The translations under genes and the position numbers were made by a program. A DNA stretch of 17,145 nucleotides, taken from assembly GCA_903832165.1 (NCBI GenBank), contig CAILAQ010000439.1, positions 1 to 17,145 of the forward strand, in the 5' to 3' direction. The notes under the pieces are model-generated. The model did not search any database. It saw only the letters and a list, made by a program, of their open reading frames with translations, and had not been told where the DNA came from. The stretch comes from an uncultured Bacteroidota bacterium. Its GTDB lineage: Bacteria; Bacteroidota; Bacteroidia; Bacteroidales; UBA12481. The first letter of the stretch is position 1, and each line of letters opens with the position of its first letter. Of the stretch, positions 6,975 through 12,149 are shown in pieces.

Positions 6975-8186
6975 ATGAAAACACTAAGAATCCCATGCAT
7001 TGCTGTGACCCTTATTTTTGTTGTTTTCTTGACATATTCCTGTGGTAAGGATTACGGATCTTCCTCGAAAGGAGGTAAATTTTTAGTTGGATGCTACGGT
7101 GATCAGGCCACCGGACTAGCCGTGGGTATGTATACCATGCAAAATGCCAAACCAGGTCCTTCCTTTGAGATGATCACCAAATATCATCCATGGGCCTTTT
7201 CCCCGGAATATATGGATTATAACAATGGACGCATAGCATTCAGCGTGGACCGGCCGCAGCTTCTCGCGGGCGAGTCGGGTATCGCTTATATGGATGAATC
7301 CAACCTTAAAGATGTTAAAATGGTTCCCATTCCCACAGCACCCAAGGATTACTATTATGCCGTAACCTCCGAGCGACCCGCTGTATTCAGCGACGGACGA
7401 ATAGCCTATCTGGTGGTATTGAATACGGATAATCCTTATGACGATTTTCATGTAGGCCAGTTGGCCATATACAATCCGAAGACTGGAAAGATTGAACTTT
7501 CGGACGATCCCTCGACATTTGTCCGCTCACAACCTGAAATTGGTGGTGATACTGAAGGCGGCTCTTTAGGTGGTGCATTTACCCTGTCCCCTGATAACAA
7601 ATATATCTATTGCTCGATTTATGGATATGGTACAGACTGGGGCGTTTATCATATTGATTATTACTTTGTTGCAAGATACACCGTTGGTAGTCCAGCCTCT
7701 TATGAACGGATTGCCCAAACCGGAAGCAGGATATCCAATGTCACCTCAGACGGAAAATATCTGATCCTTTCGAGTGGTGTTTTGGAACGTGTTGATTTAG
7801 CCTCCAAAACCCTGTTGAAAGTAGATGATTACGGGAATATTTTTAACCCTGGCCAGATATCTGCCAAATCAGACCAGATGTTCAAGATATGGAGAGGCTC
7901 TGGAATGGGGCTTTTCGATATGGCCGCAAACGCTGTCTGGAAATTTACCATCATTAATGGAGAAACAATGACCGTCGGTTCCTACAAAGGGTTAGGCCAC
8001 GGTGCACAATATTCCGCTGATGAATCAATGATTTACTTTACTGCGTCGTCAGACTACTATACCAATTATCATACCCCGCTGGTGATATTCTCAACCCCGG
8101 TTATGGAAAACAACACAAAACCGGACAGCATTACCACCATGCCGGTTGAATACTGCACCGGTATATTTTTACTGCTTGGAAAATAA
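6975..8186 (+). CDS. Lipoprotein of unknown function, probably a beta-propeller
   Basis: 403 residues from the ATG at 6975. A TTG at 6915 in the same frame would add 20 residues in front, but the signal peptide begins only at the ATG: MKTLRIP, a hydrophobic core, and lipobox LTYSC with Cys23. The mature protein has repeated strand motifs of the kind seen in WD40/TolB-like propellers (LSPDNKYIYCS, VTSDGKYLILSS, QYSADESMIYFTAS), each an x-S/A-D-x-x-x-I/L-Y/I-F/L type turn. No catalytic motif was recognised, and I cannot name a family. It would be anchored in the outer or inner membrane facing the periplasm or the surface. It stands alone: divergent from the thioesterase and convergent with the UroD-like gene, with repeat copy B starting four bases after its stop codon. 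Confidence 0.8.
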   Translation: MKTLRIPCIAVTLIFVVFLTYSCGKDYGSSSKGGKFLVGCYGDQATGLAVGMYTMQNAKPGPSFEMITKYHPWAFSPEYMDYNNGRIAFSVDRPQLLAGESGIAYMDESNLKDVKMVPIPTAPKDYYYAVTSERPAVFSDGRIAYLVVLNTDNPYDDFHVGQLAIYNPKTGKIELSDDPSTFVRSQPEIGGDTEGGSLGGAFTLSPDNKYIYCSIYGYGTDWGVYHIDYYFVARYTVGSPASYERIAQTGSRISNVTSDGKYLILSSGVLERVDLASKTLLKVDDYGNIFNPGQISAKSDQMFKIWRGSGMGLFDMAANAVWKFTIINGETMTVGSYKGLGHGAQYSADESMIYFTASSDYYTNYHTPLVIFSTPVMENNTKPDSITTMPVEYCTGIFLLLGK

Positions 8187-8190
8187 TAAA

Positions 8191-8325
8191 GGCAAAGGGC
8201 AGAGGGCAAAAGGCAGAAATTAGTAAGAAGTTTTAAGAAATGGGAATAAGGTTTGTTGTCCGATCCTTAATCCTTTTCCCAGTAACCTTTTACTGATTTC
8301 TGCCTTTTGCCCTCTGCCTTCTGCC
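8191..8325. repeat. Heptamer-built inverted repeat element, copy B
   Basis: The left arm is 8191-8225: heptamers GGCAAAG, GGCAGAG, GGCAAAA, GGCAGAA, then ATTAGTA. The right arm read on the minus strand is 8325-8291: GGCAGAA, GGCAGAG, GGCAAAA, GGCAGAA, then ATCAGTA. The loop is 65 bp. The element fills the gap between two convergent genes: one arm starts four bases after the stop of the lipoprotein gene, the other one base after the UroD-like stop. Same family as 5913-6062. The stem could act as a bidirectional transcription barrier, but there is no U-tract. Confidence 0.9.
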
Positions 8326-8326
8326 T

Positions 8327-9349
8327 TCAATATCGTCCGTACTCCTGGATTGTGTCAAACATCGCCAGAACGTTCTCCGTCGGTGTTTCTCCGAGCAGAA
8401 AATCGTGACTGGCTCCGGCGATAAAACCTCCGCCCGGCATCATTATTTCGAGTGTTTTACGGGTTTCCTGCATAACATATTCAGGGATGCCATCGATTAC
8501 CACGCGCTGTGAATCGATGCATCCGTTAAACAGCAGCTTATCACCGAAATCCTTTTTAAGCCCTTGGAGTTCCATCCCGTAACATGATGGCTGAATCGCA
8601 TGTACACCATCGATCCCGGCTTCAATTACCTGTGGCATCAGTTCGCGGAATCCGCCACAGCAATGCAGTAATACCTGACTTCCGTAAGCATGACCCAGAT
8701 CGGCCATCTTCTTGAATTTCGGAAAAAGATACTCGGCGAACAGGTCGGTCCCGATGAGTGAACCGTTATTACTTCCAAGATCGTTTCCGATAAAAAAGAT
8801 ATCAATCAAATCGCCCACTTCGGCAAAAATGCGCTCATTAACAGCGTAATAGTAATTAAATACCAGGTCGTAAATGGTATGGGCCCACTCCGGCTCCGTA
8901 TACATCCTGATAAACAGGTTCTCCATGCCCACCATATCGATCACATCGTGCCAGAAGGGTGACCAGTCACCTCCCAGAATAGCATATTCATCCTTATACC
9001 TTGAGCCTTGAGCCCTAAGTTTAGATAGGTCAACCTGATTCGGATCAGGCCACGGATAAGCTTTCATCTCTTCAATACTGGCCTCCGCCAGTGGATGACT
9101 CAGCGCCATGCCGTAGCCTACCCCACCTCGCTCAATGCCGAAGGGAGCCACTTCCAAACCGCTTTTATCCAGATAGGGCGCAGTGATCCGCCGGAAATCA
9201 TCCCCAAAGCGAATGCGCAATCCTTCATCATCAAGATTCAGTGCTTTTTTAGATTTTTCCCAAAACTCGGGGGACGATCCACACCAGCGGGGAACCCGGT
9301 CAGGCGCCCGATGGCCAAAGGTGGTGAGTACTCTTTCTTTTGAATTCAT
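8327..9349 (-). CDS. Uroporphyrinogen decarboxylase (UroD)-family protein, methyltransferase-like
   Basis: 340 residues, cytoplasmic. It starts with MNSKERVLTTFGHRAPDRVPRW, the standard opening of UroD-superfamily methyltransferase-like proteins. LLHCCGGFRELMP has the H-x-C pair (H229, C231) that binds zinc in corrinoid methyltransferases such as MtaA. The C-terminal segment has GGGFIAGASHDFLLGE.P.EN; a Cys that serves as third ligand in MtaA is not present there, and H315 is a candidate replacement. True UroD of haem synthesis is less likely, given this zinc-type motif. The natural role may be methyl transfer from a methylated corrinoid or an unknown demethylation. It is divergent from the lyase operon by 74 bp. 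Whether it is functionally connected with the B12-dependent lyase next door is open. Confidence 0.85.
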   Translation of the reverse strand: MNSKERVLTTFGHRAPDRVPRWCGSSPEFWEKSKKALNLDDEGLRIRFGDDFRRITAPYLDKSGLEVAPFGIERGGVGYGMALSHPLAEASIEEMKAYPWPDPNQVDLSKLRAQGSRYKDEYAILGGDWSPFWHDVIDMVGMENLFIRMYTEPEWAHTIYDLVFNYYYAVNERIFAEVGDLIDIFFIGNDLGSNNGSLIGTDLFAEYLFPKFKKMADLGHAYGSQVLLHCCGGFRELMPQVIEAGIDGVHAIQPSCYGMELQGLKKDFGDKLLFNGCIDSQRVVIDGIPEYVMQETRKTLEIMMPGGGFIAGASHDFLLGETPTENVLAMFDTIQEYGRY

Positions 9350-9423
9350 TTTGATCAGGATTTCCCCCGAAAATACGGATTTCCCCGATTTTCCTATCTT
9401 TAATCTCTAAACTGGTAAATAAA

Positions 9424-10212
9424 ATGAGACCTTCAAAAAAATTAACTGTCGCTTTTATCATGATTCTCAGCTTCACCCCTGTATGGAATCATGTCAATGC
9501 CCAGAGTAAAATAGCCATACGCTACCTTACTCAGATTCGTGGAACCAGTTCGATTTCCTATAACTTCTTTGTGGGTCCTGATGCCTCAGATTTCAGTACC
9601 TCGGTCAATGGCTTTGGCTCAGGTCTGCTTGACTTCTTCGGCATAAGAAGCTCTGTTGACCTTCTCAATATCGGGACTGAAAAAAATTACGTAAGCCTTG
9701 GTGCCGGTATTTCCGTTTTGAAATACCGCCTTTCCAAAAATCTGATCTTTGGCCAGAACCAGGATAACCAACTCACCTGGATGACTGACCCCGAAGTGAC
9801 CCATAATTATGTGAATACCTTTTTCGGATACGGCAAGAGCAAGATCATCACCACGTCATTTTATTTTCCGTTGGATATCAATATAGGTATCGGAAAAAAC
9901 ATCAGCATTATTGCAGGCGGTTACTTCGACATGAATGCTACGGCCCGCTACAAAATGAAATACCTGGTTGGCGAGGACAAGGTAAAGGAGATCATCAAGT
10001 CGGATGAATTCAGAAAATTCAACCCCAGCACAACGAAATTCGGGGTTAATTTCGCCATCCTGCATAAGAAACTGGGCTATGGTCTTTCAGCAACCTACAG
10101 CCTGACTCCGTTTTTCGTATCCGGTACGGGTCCCGATATTCATGAAGCCAGGATCTCCGCCACATACAGCCTGCAGCCGTTGAAAAAGCCCAGCCTGAAA
10201 GGAAAAGACTAA
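9424..10212 (+). CDS. Outer-membrane beta-barrel protein, first gene of the lyase operon
   Basis: 262 residues. A Sec signal peptide covers residues 1-26 (VAFIMILSF core, cleavage likely after NAQ). The rest consists of alternating hydrophobic/polar strands ending in aromatic residues (SISYNFFVG, NYVSLGAGISVLKYRL, TSFYFPLDINIGIG, ISIIAGGYFDMNA, GYGLSATYSL, EARISATYSL), the pattern of small Bacteroidota outer-membrane barrels of the OMP_b-brl type. The last barrel strand is followed by a lysine-rich tail rather than ending in Phe. No enzyme motif is seen. It is followed by satP after 36 bp, so it probably shares a transcript with satP, the binding protein and the EutB-EutC fusion; it could be a passage for small solutes or a structural barrel. 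Confidence 0.75.
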   Translation: MRPSKKLTVAFIMILSFTPVWNHVNAQSKIAIRYLTQIRGTSSISYNFFVGPDASDFSTSVNGFGSGLLDFFGIRSSVDLLNIGTEKNYVSLGAGISVLKYRLSKNLIFGQNQDNQLTWMTDPEVTHNYVNTFFGYGKSKIITTSFYFPLDINIGIGKNISIIAGGYFDMNATARYKMKYLVGEDKVKEIIKSDEFRKFNPSTTKFGVNFAILHKKLGYGLSATYSLTPFFVSGTGPDIHEARISATYSLQPLKKPSLKGKD

Positions 10213-10248
10213 TTTACCTTTTTATTTACAACTAACCAGAATCGATTT

Positions 10249-10833
10249 ATGGAAACCCATGGAAATGTGATGATTATCAAGGACACAACGTCCAACCCAG
10301 CTCCTCTTGGATTGCTCGGCTTCGGAATGACCACCGTTTTGCTCAACCTGCACAACGCAGGATTGTATGAACTCAACTCTATGATAATCGGGATGGGAAT
10401 ATTTGTCGGCGGATTGGCCCAGGTCATCGCCGGCGTTCAGGAATGGAAAAAGAATAACACTTTTGGTGCAACTGCTTTCACTGCGTATGGATTCTTCTGG
10501 ATATCCCTTGTGACTATCTGGCTTTTGCCCAGGACCGCCATGGGTGCCGACCTGAAATCAAGCGAAACTGCCATGGGATGGTATCTCCTCTTGTGGGGAA
10601 TTTTCACCTTGGGGATGTTTATCGGAACTCTGAAATTAAGTCGTACGCTGCAAATAGTTTTCGGCACACTGGTCATTCTGTTCTTCCTGCTGGCCCTTGG
10701 AGATTTCACCGGAAACAAAGGCATTAAAATCGTTGCCGGGTACGAAGGTATTGTCTGCGGTCTTTCAGCCATCTACGGGTGTTTAGCTCAAATTTTGAAC
10801 GAAGTATATAAACGTCAGCTACTCCCGTTGTGA
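10249..10833 (+). CDS. satP: Acetate/succinate uptake transporter SatP (AceTr/YaaH family)
   Basis: 194 residues with six predicted membrane helices (about residues 20-38, 46-63, 74-94, 107-127, 132-152, 160-182). The family signature NPAPLGLLGFGMTT occupies residues 16-29, followed by LNLHNAG. By eye the protein is colinear with E. coli SatP, with conserved stretches EWKKNNTFGATAFTAYGFFW and LWGIFTLGMFIGTLK. SatP imports acetate (and succinate) in symport with protons through the inner membrane. Here it lies in an operon with a B12-dependent ethanolamine lyase, whose acetaldehyde product is readily oxidised to acetate, so recovery of C2 carbon is a plausible role. The GTGACRR repeat begins three bases after its stop codon. 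Confidence 0.95.
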   Translation: METHGNVMIIKDTTSNPAPLGLLGFGMTTVLLNLHNAGLYELNSMIIGMGIFVGGLAQVIAGVQEWKKNNTFGATAFTAYGFFWISLVTIWLLPRTAMGADLKSSETAMGWYLLLWGIFTLGMFIGTLKLSRTLQIVFGTLVILFFLLALGDFTGNKGIKIVAGYEGIVCGLSAIYGCLAQILNEVYKRQLLPL

Positions 10834-10836
10834 ATA

Positions 10837-10864
10837 GTGACAGGTGACGAGTGACAAGTGACAG
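10837..10864 (+). repeat. Heptamer repeat element C, left arm (4 x GTGACRR)
   Basis: Four abutting heptamers GTGACAG, GTGACGA, GTGACAA, GTGACAG begin three bases after the satP stop codon (10831-10833). They are the reverse complement of the YGTCACC heptamers at 10930-11034, so the two blocks can pair. The consensus differs from copies A and B but the period of seven is the same. Confidence 0.9.
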
Positions 10865-10865
10865 T

Positions 10866-10903
10866 CGAAGAAGAAGATCGAAATGCGAAGAAGAAGACCG
10901 AAA
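10866..10903 (+). repeat. Purine-rich direct repeat between the heptamer arms
   Basis: An 18-bp unit beginning CGAAGAAGAAGA occurs twice (10866-10883 and 10886-10903) with one difference and a period of 20. It lies in the spacer between satP and the binding-protein start. Confidence 0.7.
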
Positions 10904-10923
10904 AAATTAAAATTTACTTTATC

Positions 10924-12135
10924 ATGACCCGTCACCTGTCACCCGTCACCCGTAACTTATCCTCCGTCACCCGTCACCCGTCACCTGTCACCTGTCTCTG
11001 GTCCTCTGTCACCCGTCACCTGTCACTTGTCACCATCTTCTTCGTTCTTGTCCTCGCCAGCTGCAAGCCCGACCCACCCGTTGTGGAGGTCCCTATCGGC
11101 GTCGCGGTTTCCCTGACCGGCGGGTTCAGTCCTTATGGAATAATACAGAAAAATGGAATCAAAATGGCAATCGACGAGATCAACCTGGAATCATATATCG
11201 TTGGATTTAAGATTATTCCATTTATCCTTGATGATCAGTCGTCGCCGGAAACCTGCCGGAAAATTTTCAGCGATCTGATCTCTCTAAACAAGGTCATAGC
11301 GATTATCGGGCCAACTTCCTCAAACTGTGCTTTCCCGGCCGATTCTTTGGCACAAAAGAGCAAAGTAGTGGTGGTGGGAATCTCTAATACCGTCCCAGGC
11401 ATTACAGAAATCGGTGACTATATTTTTCGCAACAGCCTTCCAGAATCCGCAGTGATTCCAAACACTGTCGAGGTAACGCACAGTAAGCTTGGCTATTCAA
11501 AAGTGGCTATCATTTATGGGAACGACGATCCCTATACTATCGGGGCTTACAACGCCTTTAAAAAAGCTCTGGACAACACATCCGGCATAAGTATCGTAGC
11601 CACCGAAACCATTCATAAAGGTGATACTGACTTCGGAAGCCAAATGTCCCGCATTTTAGTATCAAGTCCTGATGTTATTGTGATACCGGCTCTGGTGAAT
11701 GAGGCCTCGGCAATTATGATCAAGGCAAGGCAGATGGGCATCCCGGCCCGCGTAAAGTTTATCGGTGGTAATAGTTTTAACACCTCGAAATTATGGCAGC
11801 AAGCCGGCGAAGCGGCCCAGGGAGCTATTTGCGGAAGCGCATGGATTTATACGGAAGACACTCCCGGGAACGCTGATTTTGTTTCGAAATACACAGCAAT
11901 TTATGGTTCAAAGCCAGACCAGTTCGCCGCCCAGGCGTATGCGAGCGTGTATATCATTGCTGATGCCATCAAACGCTCCGAAACTCCGACGAGCGAAACC
12001 CTGCGCAATAATCTGGCGAATTTAAGCAACCTGCCAACCGTTCTCGGAACATTTTCATTCGATTCCAACCGCGATCCTGTTCATCCTCCTGTCGTGCAGG
12101 AACTGGTCAACGGTGAATTTATACTATATCATTAA
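10924..12135 (+). CDS. Orphan LivJ-type (periplasmic-binding-protein type I) substrate-binding lipoprotein
   Basis: 403 residues from the ATG at 10924. A GTG at 10858 in the same frame would add a charged 22-residue leader before the signal peptide and is unlikely. The signal ends in VLASC with Cys47. Its n-region (residues 3-37) consists of five 7-residue units such as RHLSPVT and RNLSSVT, encoded by repeat DNA (see findings). The mature part is a type I binding fold of the Peripla_BP_6 class: IGVAVSLTGGFSPYG, GIKMAIDEIN, IAIIGPTSSNC, VAIIYGNDDPY and DQFAAQAYASVYIIADAI. Relatives bind branched-chain amino acids, amides or short polar amines. No ABC permease or ATPase for uptake lies nearby, so it may work as a receptor or deliver ligand to another protein. 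It is 14 bp upstream of the EutB-EutC fusion, so ethanolamine is a plausible but untested ligand. Confidence 0.88.
   Translation: MTRHLSPVTRNLSSVTRHPSPVTCLWSSVTRHLSLVTIFFVLVLASCKPDPPVVEVPIGVAVSLTGGFSPYGIIQKNGIKMAIDEINLESYIVGFKIIPFILDDQSSPETCRKIFSDLISLNKVIAIIGPTSSNCAFPADSLAQKSKVVVVGISNTVPGITEIGDYIFRNSLPESAVIPNTVEVTHSKLGYSKVAIIYGNDDPYTIGAYNAFKKALDNTSGISIVATETIHKGDTDFGSQMSRILVSSPDVIVIPALVNEASAIMIKARQMGIPARVKFIGGNSFNTSKLWQQAGEAAQGAICGSAWIYTEDTPGNADFVSKYTAIYGSKPDQFAAQAYASVYIIADAIKRSETPTSETLRNNLANLSNLPTVLGTFSFDSNRDPVHPPVVQELVNGEFILYH
10930..11034 (+). repeat. Heptamer repeat element C, right arm (15 heptamers), translated
   Basis: The stretch divides exactly into 15 heptamers, mostly CGTCACC or TGTCACC, with degenerate ones such as CGTAACT, TATCCTC, TGTCTCT and GGTCCTC still in register. 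Three heptamers equal seven codons, so it is read in frame as five 7-residue units in the signal peptide of the binding protein. It is complementary to the four heptamers at 10837-10864. Confidence 0.92.
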
Positions 12136-12149
12136 AGGACAACATTGCC

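Noticed and set aside
8191..8325. Classic intrinsic terminator between the convergent genes
   Set aside because: The stem is long with a 65-bp loop and no T-tract; the repeat architecture shared with 5913-6062 explains it better.
9350..9423. Promoter pair for the UroD-like gene and the barrel gene
   Set aside because: TATCTTTA (plus) and TATTTTCG (minus) each miss the consensus and no TTG box is at the right distance, so they are not listed as features.
10858..10923. GTG start for the binding protein at 10858 (22 extra residues)
   Set aside because: It would put a highly charged leader in front of the signal peptide and start inside the last GTGACRR heptamer; the ATG at 10924 gives a normal order of n-region, core and lipobox.
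10930..11034. CRISPR array
   Set aside because: The units are abutting 7-mers without spacers of constant length, and no cas gene is in the window.
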